A DNA stretch of 44,382 nt from Planctomycetota bacterium (GTDB taxonomy: Bacteria > Planctomycetota > UBA8108 > UBA1146): positions 1-44,382 of the forward strand of contig JABHOG010000067.1 in the NCBI GenBank assembly GCA_018694835.1, read 5' to 3'. Below are positions 34,187 to 42,957 of the stretch, in pieces (the stretch's first letter is position 1; each line of letters begins with the position of its first letter). The notes beneath the pieces were generated by a model. That model was not told the origin of the DNA. It ran no database searches and saw only the letters and a list, made by a program, of their open reading frames with translations. The position numbers and the translations under genes are program-made.

Positions 34187-34270
34187 ATCCTTGCCAACTC
34201 GCTTCATGCACGAATTTCGGGAAAATTACCCGTCCAGACTCTCCTCCCATGATTCGCTCCGATAATTCTG

Positions 34271-34299
34271 TTGCTTGCTCCCCGATCCATAACTTTAAT
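34271..34299 (+). promoter_or_regulatory. Possible promoter for the FG-GAP/dockerin gene
   Basis: TTGCTT (34271-34276) and TTTAAT (34294-34299) are 17 bases apart. The -10 fits the consensus at five of six, the -35 only at three. It would give a leader of about 120 bases. The 240 bp between the pseudogene and the gene hold nothing else I can support. Confidence 0.25.
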
Positions 34300-34427
34300 T
34301 GGAAGATGAGATGGCCCCATTCTGAGTGGCATCCATCCCCAGTGGCTCTGGGAAAGGTAGGACTTCATTGTCGAGGATTTTGCACTGCAGATACTCCAAT
34401 TCATCACTGATCGCATGGAGTGCGCTC

Positions 34428-36407
34428 ATGGTGATTCTGCTGCCTTGCGTACTCTGTTCCCAGAGCATTCCTTTCACCGATGAAGCGGCTACCAGGGGGC
34501 TAGATCTGTTTTACATCACCTCGGTTCCCGACGCCGGGTCCGGCTTTGGCGCGATCGATCTCGACCAGGATGGAGATGCCGATCTGGTCATCACTGGCCT
34601 GGCAGGACTGGTTCGATTTTACGAGAATGATGGTAACGGATACTTCATCGACCGAACTGCCGATGTCAATTTACCGGAGATGCCCACTGCCAATGCGGTG
34701 GCCACCGGAGATCCAGATGGTGATGGAGACCTGGATCTGCTGATTCTTTGCTGGGGCCAGCACGATTACTTTCTCCGAAATGACGGCGACTTCCTGTTCA
34801 CTGACACCACCGAAGAGGTCGGCCTGATGACCAGTGGCAATACTTCAGGCGCAGCATTCGCTGACCTCAATGGCGACGACTGGCTCGACTTGCTCGTCGT
34901 GGGGTCCGCTCCTTCGACCGCGGGAGGGCCTGAATCCTCTCATGGGCATCTCTATTACAACAATGGAGATGGCACCTTCGAGGAGTCGGTGAATCCGCTC
35001 GAGCCGATCACTAACATCCTCGTGACCTTCCAGGGATTGCTTCAAGATTTTGACCTCGATGGAGATCTCGACATCTATCTCTCCAATGACAAGGGCTGTG
35101 TTGGCGACCCACAGAACTACATGCTGGAGAACTCAGATCCTTTTTACCTCGACCAGAGTGACCTCGGAGCGGGTGTCAGCATCTGTTCGATGGGCATCAG
35201 CACCGCAGATGTAAATCTGGATGGCTTGATGGACCTGTATTGCACCAATGTGAACGAAGCCCATCCACTTCTGATCAATCAAGGCGATTTCAGTTTCTAC
35301 GATGCGTCCGACGATTACGGCATCTCTGAAGGGGCAGTGGGCTGGGCCAACTTTTTCTTTGACCATGGCCTCGACGGTGACCTCGATCTGTACGTGGTCG
35401 ACAGCATGGCTCCCAATCGTTTCTTCGAGCAGATCGGCCCGATGAACTGGATCGACAACGCCTCGGAACTGAACCTTGCCGGCACTGGCCAGAGTTTCTG
35501 TGCAGTTCCTCTCGATGTAGACCTCGATGGAGACATCGACCTGGCTGCTCAAGATTGCCTGGGCTACTTCCACCTCTACATCCATCCAGATGAAGGCAAT
35601 GGAAACTTCATTCGCCTCGATCCCGTGGCTCCGTTCCCCAATCACTTCGCAGTCGGATCCAGGGTCGAGCTAAAAGATGAAGCGGGAAATCTCTTCTTCG
35701 CCTCCCAGCGAGGTGCGGGTCAGCACTACCGGTCGGAAGGTGAAATGATCTTTCAACACGGTCTGGCAGCGGCAGAGACCGTGGCTCACTTGACTGTCAC
35801 CTTCCCCGATGGTTCCAGCAGGAATTTGACCGATCTCCCCGCCAATCACACCTGGAAACTCTACCATTCCGATCTGCTGGGCGATGCCAACCGCGATGGA
35901 TCGGTCGACCTGGAAGACTGCTCGCAGTTCCTGATTGCCGCTGCGGGTGACTTTATCCCCGGGTGCGAGATCTTTGACTTCGATGGAGACTCCCTGCTGA
36001 GCGTCAGCGACCTGGAGATGATGTTCACGCGACATGGGGGAATTCTGCCGGACTGCGATTCGGATGGTGTCAGCGATCTGATGGAGTTGTTCCTCGGTAC
36101 CGAGACCGATACAGACGGCGACCTATTACCCGATTCGTGCGATAGCGATTTCATTCGAGGCGATGTGAACGTCGATCTCATCTTGAACATCGCCGATCCG
36201 ATCCAGTTACTTCAGCACCTCTTCTTCGGTGAACCATGTTCCTGCATGGCAGCCATCGATATCAATCATGATGAACTGGTGAACATCGCCGATCCGGTGG
36301 CACTGCTGGGATACCAGTTCAACTCCGCCACCCCACCTGCCGCTCCATTTCCGGAGTGTGGCAATCTTGCAGGGGATCAGATTTGCCTCGACGGCGGCTG
36401 TCCCTGA
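34428..36407 (+). CDS. Exported FG-GAP/ASPIC-UnbV protein with dockerin-like tail
   Basis: 659 residues from ATG 34428 (GGAG eight bases upstream); a short hydrophobic signal MVILLPCVLCSQS follows. Residues about 35-390 hold seven FG-GAP-type repeats with Ca-binding DxDxDGDxD loops (DLDQDGDADL, DPDGDGDLDL, DFDLDGDLDI, DVDLDGDIDL). An ASPIC/UnbV domain follows (NHFAVGSRVELKDEAG to LPANHTWKLY). Then an EF-hand/dockerin type I unit (GDANRDGSVDLEDC), a thrombospondin-3-like Asp-rich linker, and a last dockerin-like pair with NIADPIQLLQHLFFG and NIADPVALLGYQF. Likely an extracellular, calcium-stabilised beta-propeller protein attached through the dockerin-like tail. Function beyond adhesion or display unknown. 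Confidence 0.88.
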   Translation: MVILLPCVLCSQSIPFTDEAATRGLDLFYITSVPDAGSGFGAIDLDQDGDADLVITGLAGLVRFYENDGNGYFIDRTADVNLPEMPTANAVATGDPDGDGDLDLLILCWGQHDYFLRNDGDFLFTDTTEEVGLMTSGNTSGAAFADLNGDDWLDLLVVGSAPSTAGGPESSHGHLYYNNGDGTFEESVNPLEPITNILVTFQGLLQDFDLDGDLDIYLSNDKGCVGDPQNYMLENSDPFYLDQSDLGAGVSICSMGISTADVNLDGLMDLYCTNVNEAHPLLINQGDFSFYDASDDYGISEGAVGWANFFFDHGLDGDLDLYVVDSMAPNRFFEQIGPMNWIDNASELNLAGTGQSFCAVPLDVDLDGDIDLAAQDCLGYFHLYIHPDEGNGNFIRLDPVAPFPNHFAVGSRVELKDEAGNLFFASQRGAGQHYRSEGEMIFQHGLAAAETVAHLTVTFPDGSSRNLTDLPANHTWKLYHSDLLGDANRDGSVDLEDCSQFLIAAAGDFIPGCEIFDFDGDSLLSVSDLEMMFTRHGGILPDCDSDGVSDLMELFLGTETDTDGDLLPDSCDSDFIRGDVNVDLILNIADPIQLLQHLFFGEPCSCMAAIDINHDELVNIADPVALLGYQFNSATPPAAPFPECGNLAGDQICLDGGCP

Positions 36408-36416
36408 GCCAGCGAC

Positions 36417-36433
36417 GGCTCGGGCGTCGAGCC
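36417..36433. terminator. Weak hairpin between convergent genes
   Basis: GGCTCG (36417-36422) and CGAGCC (36428-36433) form a six-pair stem around GGCGT between the convergent stops at 36407 and 36439. There is only a TTC after it, so termination is uncertain. Confidence 0.35.
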
Positions 36434-36438
36434 TTCGG

Positions 36439-37410
36439 TCACGGCAGTTTCACCATCGCATCGAATTGAACCCGCTGAGACCGCAGAGCCTCGACCCGCG
36501 CCTCCGGCGGACGATCGTGAGCTTCCAGCAACATCCAGCCATCCCATTGCTGCTGTCGTAACAACCCAAACAGCTTCTTGTAGGGATAACGCTGCTCATC
36601 GAGTCGTCTGACATGGAGGGTATCTGCGAGCCTCTGCCGAACCCTGGCGAAGTTGTGCTCGAGACCGTCTCCTGCCAGATCACTGTCATTGCTGTTCCAG
36701 CACACCCCCACTGCAGGATGATCCGCCACTTCCAGGATCCGTTCGATCAGCGGCAACCTGGCACAGGAGCCATGAACCTCGAGTCGAATCTGCTGACCGA
36801 TGTCCGCCGCTTCCTTGCCCAGTTGTTGCAAGGCGCCACCGATGCGTTCGATGGTACGACCCAGTTCTTCCCCTTGCGGGCACTGATCCGGCTTCACCTT
36901 GACTCCACTACCGCCGATCTCGGCACTCAGTTTGAGAAAGGCACGGGTGGCGTCCATCGCAGCCTTCAACCTGGCGGGATCTTGGTGATGCAATTTTTCA
37001 TTGCTGCCAATACCGACACAGGTCACCGGCGAATCGTCGAAGCGTTGCTTCACCTCGATCCTCTGCTGGGGAGTCAGATCCGGCTCGACCCCGTGTGCAT
37101 GGGTCGTGCGAAGTTCGACCCCCTCGAGGCCGGAGGATTTGCAACTGTCGATCAGCCGTGGCAGTGAGAGATCCTGCCCCCACAGGTAGGTGACCAGTCC
37201 AAAGCGAAATCGAGCGGCGGGGAGGGGGTCCGGTTCATCCGCGGACAACCACTCCTCGAACACGCCGCCAGTGGTGGCGAGAAGACCGCCGGCAGCGAGA
37301 CCTTGCAGGACTCGCCTCCGATCGATTCGATCCCCTGTTCGATGCTCTGTTCGATGCTCTGTTCGATGCTCTGTTCGACGCTCTGACCGATGCTCTGGTC
37401 GTTGTTGCAC
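36439..37410 (-). CDS. Tat-exported xylose-isomerase-like (sugar phosphate isomerase/epimerase) protein
   Basis: 323 residues. The start is GTG 37410, with GAGGAAG in the end of the preceding gene; no other start lies before the Tat motif. The N-terminus is a run of HRTE repeats, then DRRRVLQGLAAGGLLATTGG as a twin-arginine signal. The TIM barrel follows the AP-endonuclease-2/xylose isomerase family: GLVTYLWGQDLSLPRLIDSCKSSGLEGVELR, VKVKPDQCPQGEEL, EVHGSCARLPLIERIL, VGVCWNSNDSD, and a C-terminal WMLLEAHDRPP. Metal-site Glu/His residues are partly visible. It is probably a periplasmic isomerase, epimerase or lyase on sugars, working with the Gfo/Idh/MocA enzyme encoded four bases upstream. Confidence 0.88.
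   Translation of the reverse strand: MQQRPEHRSERRTEHRTEHRTEHRTGDRIDRRRVLQGLAAGGLLATTGGVFEEWLSADEPDPLPAARFRFGLVTYLWGQDLSLPRLIDSCKSSGLEGVELRTTHAHGVEPDLTPQQRIEVKQRFDDSPVTCVGIGSNEKLHHQDPARLKAAMDATRAFLKLSAEIGGSGVKVKPDQCPQGEELGRTIERIGGALQQLGKEAADIGQQIRLEVHGSCARLPLIERILEVADHPAVGVCWNSNDSDLAGDGLEHNFARVRQRLADTLHVRRLDEQRYPYKKLFGLLRQQQWDGWMLLEAHDRPPEARVEALRSQRVQFDAMVKLP
37335..37394 (-). repeat. 12-bp tandem repeat in the start of the Tat-exported isomerase gene
   Basis: Five copies of CTGTTCGATGCT (plus strand) in a row, the first three identical and the last two each with one or two changes. It encodes the repeating HRTE-type N-terminal stretch before the Tat motif. Copy-number change would lengthen or shorten the N-region without a frameshift. 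Confidence 0.85.
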
Positions 37411-37413
37411 CGC

Positions 37414-38886
37414 CTAGGCTTCCTCGGGGAAGCGATATTCTGCCCGACCCGGCCGAAACAGCATGGCATTGGCCTCTGCATCGTTACTGAATTTCTCACT
37501 GCCGGGTTCGATCTCCAGCAACTTGCCGGCGACCAGCCCGGTCGATGCGAAGTCGACACCATTGCCCTTCAGATGCGCCACCACCCGTTCGACATCCGCA
37601 GCAGAGGTGGTCGGCCAGGTGATCCTGCTGGCGGCCTCCTTTGGTGAGACCATCTCTCCGCGCAGGTAGGAGATGTTACCCAGGTGACACAGAGCACTCG
37701 AGAGGTGCCCTCCCTCGATGGTCCCGTGGATCGTCGATCCATCCCGAGATCGAACCGCATCGATGAAATTCTGGAAATGGTCCTGTGCTCCTCGCCATTC
37801 CTGAATCGTCTTGCCGGTCCGATCGATGGCACGGGCGCTAGAATAATTGGGCAGAAGCAGGGTGCCCGCTTCACAGTGAATCGCCGCACCGATCGACATC
37901 CCCTGGTATCGGTCCATGTTGCCGCCCCAGTTCTCCTTCTGAGCTTTCAGATTGCTCGGCAGCCCCCGCACCTCGAAGATGATCGGAGCTTCTGGGTAAT
38001 CGAGAATCGACACCAGAGTGTTGGGTGTATTTCCATCATCGTCGTAGCCGTATCGACCACCGTAGGCCAACACCCGCTGCGGCATCGTTTCATGACCCAG
38101 AGCCCAGCGACACAGATCCATCTGATGAATCCCCTGGTTGCCCAGGTCGCCATTGCCCGTGTCAAAATCCCAGTGCCAGTCGTAATGCAACTGACGACGA
38201 CCAAAGGGTTTCATCGGTGCCGGGCCGACCCACAGGTCGTAGTCGATGCCCTTGGGTACATCGCGAGGCCCATCGACCTTGCCGATCGACTGACGTGGCT
38301 TGTAGCAGAGCCCTCTGGCGAGGGTCGGCTTGCCGATATTTCCTTGATGCATCCAGGCGATCGCATCGCGGATCGCTGAAGATGAACGTGACTGGGTACC
38401 AGTCTGCACGATGCGGCCATGACGACTCGCGGCCTCGACCATCAGCCGCCCTTCGCGGACGTTGTGGCTGATCGGCTTCTCCACGTACACATCTTTTCCC
38501 GCAGCGCAGGCCCACACCGTCTGCAACGCATGCCAATGGTTGGGAGTGGCGATCGAGATGACATCGATATCTTCCCGCGCGATCATGTCGCGGAAATCTC
38601 TGTAGGTGTCGGTCTGGATGCCTTTTTCTGCCAGTTCCAGCTGGCGCCTCTCGAGCACTCCTTTATCGACATCGCACAGGGCTACGACTCGCACTCCTTC
38701 GAGACGGTTGAGCCCCATCACATGAGACCATCCGCGACTGCGAATCCCCGCGACTCCGACCCGGATCTCGTCGTTTTTCCCGCCAGCAAAAGCCAACGGC
38801 GATCTACCCAGGGCCAGCGCGGTCCCTGCTGCTATTCCCGTGGCTACAAAGGTTCTTCGATCCATCTGCACACCGGTCCTCTCCAT
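37414..38886 (-). CDS. Tat-exported Gfo/Idh/MocA-family oxidoreductase
   Basis: 490 residues from ATG 38886 (AGGA four bases upstream); ATG 38865, seven codons in and preceded by GAGAGGA, is an alternative that leaves the Tat signal MDRRTFVATGIAAGTALALG complete. The Rossmann part starts with IRVGVAGIRSRGWSHV, continues with ALCDVDK, and has the family motif VYVEKPISHNVREGR, where Lys is catalytic. The C-terminal part has DWHWDFDTGNGDLGNQGIHQMDLCRWALG. The family uses NAD(P) held tightly to oxidise or isomerise sugars; Tat-exported forms with an unusual C-terminal are numerous in planctomycetes. It is co-transcribed with the isomerase-like gene downstream. Confidence 0.92.
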   Translation of the reverse strand: MERTGVQMDRRTFVATGIAAGTALALGRSPLAFAGGKNDEIRVGVAGIRSRGWSHVMGLNRLEGVRVVALCDVDKGVLERRQLELAEKGIQTDTYRDFRDMIAREDIDVISIATPNHWHALQTVWACAAGKDVYVEKPISHNVREGRLMVEAASRHGRIVQTGTQSRSSSAIRDAIAWMHQGNIGKPTLARGLCYKPRQSIGKVDGPRDVPKGIDYDLWVGPAPMKPFGRRQLHYDWHWDFDTGNGDLGNQGIHQMDLCRWALGHETMPQRVLAYGGRYGYDDDGNTPNTLVSILDYPEAPIIFEVRGLPSNLKAQKENWGGNMDRYQGMSIGAAIHCEAGTLLLPNYSSARAIDRTGKTIQEWRGAQDHFQNFIDAVRSRDGSTIHGTIEGGHLSSALCHLGNISYLRGEMVSPKEAASRITWPTTSAADVERVVAHLKGNGVDFASTGLVAGKLLEIEPGSEKFSNDAEANAMLFRPGRAEYRFPEEA

Positions 38887-39057
38887 TTTTCCTGGCCATC
38901 AAGCCCTCCGATGACAACACGCCCACCGCAGGCTCACAAGAACGCATTTCTCCCGACGACGACCCGCAGGTAAAGACGACCAGTGGTAGATCTGAGGATG
39001 ATCGGTTGTCAAAAGCAGCGGGGACATGGTAAGCCAGGAGCAGGATCGGTCACCCCT

Positions 39058-39072
39058 GGGGGGGTTTCCCCC
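39058..39072 (+). promoter_or_regulatory. G/C hairpin upstream of the enolase-superfamily gene
   Basis: A run of seven G (39058-39064), TTT, then five C (39068-39072) folds into a short stem ten bases before the ribosome site GGAGGA at 39082. The 200-bp divergent gap between this gene and the Gfo/Idh/MocA gene holds nothing else clear. Role unproven. Confidence 0.3.
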
Positions 39073-39090
39073 GACCCTATTGGAGGACCA

Positions 39091-40194
39091 TTGAAGATCC
39101 GTCGCATCCAGGTGTTCCAGGTCGACCTGCCGCTGGTCGAGGGGAGTTACCGCTGGTCGGGAGGAAAGTCTGTCGAAATCTTCGACAGCACCGTGGTGAG
39201 GGTCGAGACCGATGAGGGCATCACCGGACACGGTGAGGTCTGCCCCCTCGGCCCCTTTTACCTGCCCGCCTATCCCGCGGGAGCCCGCACCGGGATCGCC
39301 GAACTGGCTCCACAACTGATCGGTGAGGACCCGCGCGAGTTACTGAAACTGAACCAGAAGATGGATGCTTGTCTCAAGGGCCACCCCTATGTCAAGTCTG
39401 CCATCGACATCGCTTGCTGGGACATCCTCGGGCAGTCATGTGGCGTTCCCGTGAGTACGCTGCTGGGAGGATGCCACGGCGAGGACTTCGTTCTCTATCG
39501 CGCCATCTCACAGGAAGATCCACAGGCGATGCGCGACAAGGTCGAGCAATATCGCCAGCAAGGATACACTCGCTTCCAGTTGAAGGTGGGTGGGGATCCC
39601 GATGTGGATATCGAGCGAATCCACACGGTCCGTGAAATGCTGCAACCAACCGACATCCTCATCGCCGATGCCAACACGGGCTGGAGCCAGCATTCAGCGA
39701 TGAGAGTGGTGAGAGCGGTCAGGGATCTCGATGTCACCATCGAGCAACCGTGCGAGAGTTACCAGGAGTGCCTGGCCGTGCGTCGCAGTACAGACCATCC
39801 ATTCGTACTCGACGAGGTGATCGATGGCATCGAAATTCTGGTGAGAGCCCACGGCGACCTGGCGATGGATGCCGTCAACATCAAGATCTCAAAATTCGGC
39901 GGGCTGACCCGAGCACGCCAGGCTCGAGATCTATGCATCGAGTTGGGAATCGCCATGACCATCGAGGATGCCTGGGGGGGTGACATCGTCACTGCCGCCA
40001 TCTCGCACCTGGCCCACAGCACACCGCCACAACTGCTCCTGACCGCCACCGATTTCAATTCCTATGTCACCATCCCCATCGCCGATGGCGCCCCACAGCG
40101 AGTCGATGGTCGAATGGCCGCCTCGAAGCAGCCAGGTCTGGGGATCACACCGATCGAGAGTGCCCTGGGCGACCCGGTCCTGAATATAGAATGA
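39091..40194 (+). CDS. Enolase-superfamily enzyme of the hydroxyproline-betaine epimerase/3-hydroxyproline dehydratase group (probable)
   Basis: 367 residues from TTG 39091, preceded by GGAGGA; the longer frame upstream lacks support. Barrel residues: Lys165 (FQLKVGG), Asp193 (ADANTGW), Glu218 (TIEQP), Asp241 (LDE), and Lys265 (NIKISKFGG). Segments [37 protein letters not shown] and GLGITP match what I recall of the group that includes 4R-hydroxyproline betaine 2-epimerase and cis-3-hydroxy-L-proline dehydratase, whose Lys pair lies at about the same positions. Trp residues expected to hold a betaine were not evident, so the substrate is uncertain. First of four same-strand genes. Confidence 0.8.
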   Translation: MKIRRIQVFQVDLPLVEGSYRWSGGKSVEIFDSTVVRVETDEGITGHGEVCPLGPFYLPAYPAGARTGIAELAPQLIGEDPRELLKLNQKMDACLKGHPYVKSAIDIACWDILGQSCGVPVSTLLGGCHGEDFVLYRAISQEDPQAMRDKVEQYRQQGYTRFQLKVGGDPDVDIERIHTVREMLQPTDILIADANTGWSQHSAMRVVRAVRDLDVTIEQPCESYQECLAVRRSTDHPFVLDEVIDGIEILVRAHGDLAMDAVNIKISKFGGLTRARQARDLCIELGIAMTIEDAWGGDIVTAAISHLAHSTPPQLLLTATDFNSYVTIPIADGAPQRVDGRMAASKQPGLGITPIESALGDPVLNIE

Positions 40195-40205
40195 ACGGAT
40201 AACCG

Positions 40206-40985
40206 ATGGATCTTCAACTCGACAACAAGAAGGCGCTGGTCTGTGGTAGTAGCCAGGGCATCGGTCTCGCCAGTGCCCAGCAGCTGGCGAAACTCGGCGC
40301 ACAGGTCACCCTCTGTGCCCGGAACGAAGCCGATCTCGATGCCGCTCTGGAAACCTTGCCCGGCTCAGGGCACAGCAGGATCGTCGCCGACTTCGATCAG
40401 CCAGATCAACTCGAGTCGGTGGTGAACTCTCACATCTCGGAGCATGGTTCCTTCCAGATCCTGATCAACAACTCGGGTGGCCCTGCCGGCGGCCCGCTCT
40501 TCGCTGCCGATTCAGATCAGTTCCTGGTTGCCATGCAACGCCACCTGGTGTGCAACCACCGGCTGGTGCAAGCGCTGGTTCCGGGGATGAAGGAGAGTGG
40601 TTACGGCCGCATCGTCAACATCATCTCGACTTCGGTGCGTGAGCCGATCGCCGGTCTGGGAGTCTCCAACACCACTCGTGGTGCGGTGGCATCGTGGGCC
40701 AAGACCCTGTCCAAGGAACTGGGACCGGCAGCCATCACCATCAACAGCGTACTGCCCGGATTCACCGACACCGCCCGGTTGACCCAGCTGATGGCAAAAA
40801 GGGCCGAGACGCAGGGAACCACCCCGGAACAGGTCAAAGAAAGCTGGATCCAGTCGATTCCGCTGGCACGCCTCGCCAGAGCCGAAGAGATCGGCTCGGC
40901 GGTGGCATTTCTCTGTTCCCCCGCAGCCGCTTACATCACCGGAGTCTGCTTACCGGTGGATGGCGGACGGCTCAACGTCATCTAG
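40206..40985 (+). CDS. SDR-family protein with altered catalytic residues
   Basis: 259 residues. Rossmann fold with an atypical NAD(P) motif GSSQGIG, LINNSGGPAGGP, and IVNIISTSVREPIAG carrying the usual Ser. Where SDRs have Tyr-x3-Lys, this one reads SNTTR, so Tyr is replaced by Ser and Lys by Arg. That fits the known BKR-like SDR subgroup with an imperfect catalytic tetrad. C-terminal LPGFTDTARL and YITGVCLPVDGG are typical SDR elements. Start ATG 40206 is 12 bp after the preceding stop. Whether it is a dehydrogenase, isomerase or non-catalytic partner cannot be told. Confidence 0.87.
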   Translation: MDLQLDNKKALVCGSSQGIGLASAQQLAKLGAQVTLCARNEADLDAALETLPGSGHSRIVADFDQPDQLESVVNSHISEHGSFQILINNSGGPAGGPLFAADSDQFLVAMQRHLVCNHRLVQALVPGMKESGYGRIVNIISTSVREPIAGLGVSNTTRGAVASWAKTLSKELGPAAITINSVLPGFTDTARLTQLMAKRAETQGTTPEQVKESWIQSIPLARLARAEEIGSAVAFLCSPAAAYITGVCLPVDGGRLNVI

Positions 40986-41034
40986 AATCGACCACCAGAT
41001 CGATCAGTCATTCGAAGTTTCGAGAGGGGATACG

Positions 41035-42531
41035 ATGGATCGCTCCGACATCTGCGAGGTGCTGCACTTCATCGACGGAGAACGGGTTCCGTCTGCCGAC
41101 GGGGCCACCCTCGACAACTTCGAACCGGCGACTGGAGAATCCCTCGGTACCATCGCAGCAGGCGGCGCAGTCGAGGTGGATCGCGCCACCGCCGCCGCAA
41201 CCCGCGCTCTTCCCGGCTGGTCCGACCAGAGCGCCGAGTACCGTGGGGCCTGGCTCGAGAAGCTCGCCGATGCCATCGAACAGAGACTCGATGATTTCGC
41301 CTGGGCAGAGAGTGTCGATAACGGCAAGCCGATCGGTGCTGCGCGCACCATCGACATTCCGCGAGCAGCCGCCAACCTGAGATTCTTCGCCGGCGCCGCA
41401 CGCTTCCAGCATCAGGATGCCCATCGCAGCCGTCTGGCGGGAGAAGACCTGTGGAACGTGACCATCTGTAAGCCAGTCGGCGTGTCCGGTTGTATCTCGC
41501 CGTGGAACCTGCCGCTGTACCTGTTCACCTGGAAGATCGCTCCTGCGCTGGCGGCTGGCTGCACCGTCGTCGCCAAGCCGTCGGAGGTGACCCCGGTCAC
41601 CGCCGACCTGCTGGCACGGGTGGCGCAAGAGGTGGGATTCCCTGCGGGAGTCCTCAACATCGTCCACGGACTCGGCCCCGCGGCAGGTGCCGCCATCGTC
41701 GGCCATCCTGGGATCCCCGCCATCACCTTCACCGGAGGTACAGCGACCGGAGCGGCCATCGCCAGCCAGGCCGCACCGCTGTTCAAGAAGACCCTGCTCG
41801 AACTGGGCGGCAAGAACCCGACGGTGGTCTTCTCCGATGCCGACCTCGATGCAGCGGTCGAGGGAGCCACCGCTGCGGCCTTTTCAAATCAGGGACAAAT
41901 TTGTCTGTGCGGATCACGAATCCTGGTCGAGCGCAGCATCCTCGAATCGTTCACCTCTCGTCTGGTCGAGAAGGCTCAGGGGATGACCATCGGAGACCCT
42001 CTCGATGACTCGACCCAGCTGGGAGCCCTGGTCTCTGCGTCCCATCGTGAGAAGGTCGAGGCGTGCCTGCAACTGGCCCGAGAGGAAGGGGGCGAGATCC
42101 TCTGCGGCGGTCAACGGGTCGCTCCCGACGGGCGTTGCAGTGAGGGCTACTTCCTCTCCCCGGCAGTGGTCACCGGACTCGGGCCAGCCACTCGTACCAA
42201 TCAAGAAGAGATCTTCGGACCGGTCGCCACCGTGATCCCGTTCGACGATGAAGCGGAGGCGATCGAGATCGCCAACGGAGTTCGCTACGGACTGGCTGCC
42301 AGCATCTGGACTCGAGATGTCGATCGAGCACTGCGCGTTTCCGAAAAGATTGAAGCGGGAACCGTGTGGGTCAATTGCTGGATGAAACGAGATCTCCGCA
42401 CCGTTTTTGGCGGCGTGAAGGAAAGCGGACTGGGAAGAGAAGGGGGCAGCGACTCCCTGAAATTTTTCCAGGAACCGACCAATATCTGCATCCGATTCGA
42501 TTCGAAAGGACCCGGTTCATCCGATGAATGA
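41035..42531 (+). CDS. ALDH8-like 2-aminomuconate/2-hydroxymuconate semialdehyde dehydrogenase
   Basis: 498 residues from ATG 41035 with GAGAGGGGA upstream; the longer frame overlaps the SDR gene. Catalytic Asn158 (SPWNLPLY), Glu256 (LLELGGKNP) and Cys290 (GQICLCGSR), with [13 protein letters not shown] and [13 protein letters not shown] typical of the class that oxidises 2-aminomuconate or 2-hydroxymuconate 6-semialdehyde with NAD+. The substrate call rests mainly on overall similarity and on the RidA-family gene coupled to it, which resembles 2-aminomuconate deaminase. Other semialdehydes are possible. Confidence 0.88.
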   Translation: MDRSDICEVLHFIDGERVPSADGATLDNFEPATGESLGTIAAGGAVEVDRATAAATRALPGWSDQSAEYRGAWLEKLADAIEQRLDDFAWAESVDNGKPIGAARTIDIPRAAANLRFFAGAARFQHQDAHRSRLAGEDLWNVTICKPVGVSGCISPWNLPLYLFTWKIAPALAAGCTVVAKPSEVTPVTADLLARVAQEVGFPAGVLNIVHGLGPAAGAAIVGHPGIPAITFTGGTATGAAIASQAAPLFKKTLLELGGKNPTVVFSDADLDAAVEGATAAAFSNQGQICLCGSRILVERSILESFTSRLVEKAQGMTIGDPLDDSTQLGALVSASHREKVEACLQLAREEGGEILCGGQRVAPDGRCSEGYFLSPAVVTGLGPATRTNQEEIFGPVATVIPFDDEAEAIEIANGVRYGLAASIWTRDVDRALRVSEKIEAGTVWVNCWMKRDLRTVFGGVKESGLGREGGSDSLKFFQEPTNICIRFDSKGPGSSDE

Positions 42532-42946
42532 TGTCACCATCAGCGACCGTGCCCCCGAGCCCGTGGGCCCATACCCCCACGCCCGCCGGGCGGGAAATTA
42601 CATCTTCCTCAGCGGAGTCGGGCCCAGATCTCGTGCTAGCAGCGAGATTCCGGGGGTTACCCTCGATTCGGCGGGAAACATCGTAGAATACTGTATCGAA
42701 ACCCAGTGCAGATCGTGCTTCGAGAATGTCCGCCATGTGGTCGAGGATGCCGGAGCTCGCTGGGAGGAAGTGGTCGATGTGACCGTCTTCCTGACCGACA
42801 TGAAGAAGGATTTCTGCTCCTTCAATCGGGTCTACGAGCAGTACTTCGGGGAGATACGACCGTGCCGAACCACCGTCGAGGTGGCAGCCTTACCGACTCC
42901 CATCGCAGTCGAGTTGAAGGTCACGGTATACGCCCCGCGCGATTGA
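42524..42946 (+). CDS. RidA/YjgF-family protein, 2-aminomuconate deaminase-like
   Basis: 140 residues. YjgF/RidA fold: PVGPYPHARRAGNYIFLSG, NVRHVVEDAGARWEEVVDVTVFLTDM in pieces, and GEIRPCRTTVEVAALPTPIAVELKVTVY in pieces. The PYPHARRAG start and the VFLTDMKKDFCSFNRVYEQYF segment resemble 2-aminomuconate deaminases more than housekeeping RidA. Start ATG 42524 overlaps the ALDH stop by eight bases, so the two are coupled and probably act in sequence. Enamine/imine deamination is the general reaction of the family. Confidence 0.85.
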   Translation: MNDVTISDRAPEPVGPYPHARRAGNYIFLSGVGPRSRASSEIPGVTLDSAGNIVEYCIETQCRSCFENVRHVVEDAGARWEEVVDVTVFLTDMKKDFCSFNRVYEQYFGEIRPCRTTVEVAALPTPIAVELKVTVYAPRD

Positions 42947-42957
42947 GGAGTCGGTGA

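Noticed and set aside
33862-34410. Intact 182-codon gene with a dockerin-like stretch
   Set aside because: Only the middle of this frame matches the dockerin-like tail; homology enters from one frame and leaves into another, so it is a frameshifted relic, not a gene.
37335-37394. CRISPR-like array
   Set aside because: Units are 12 bp with no spacers and code for an in-frame peptide repeat.
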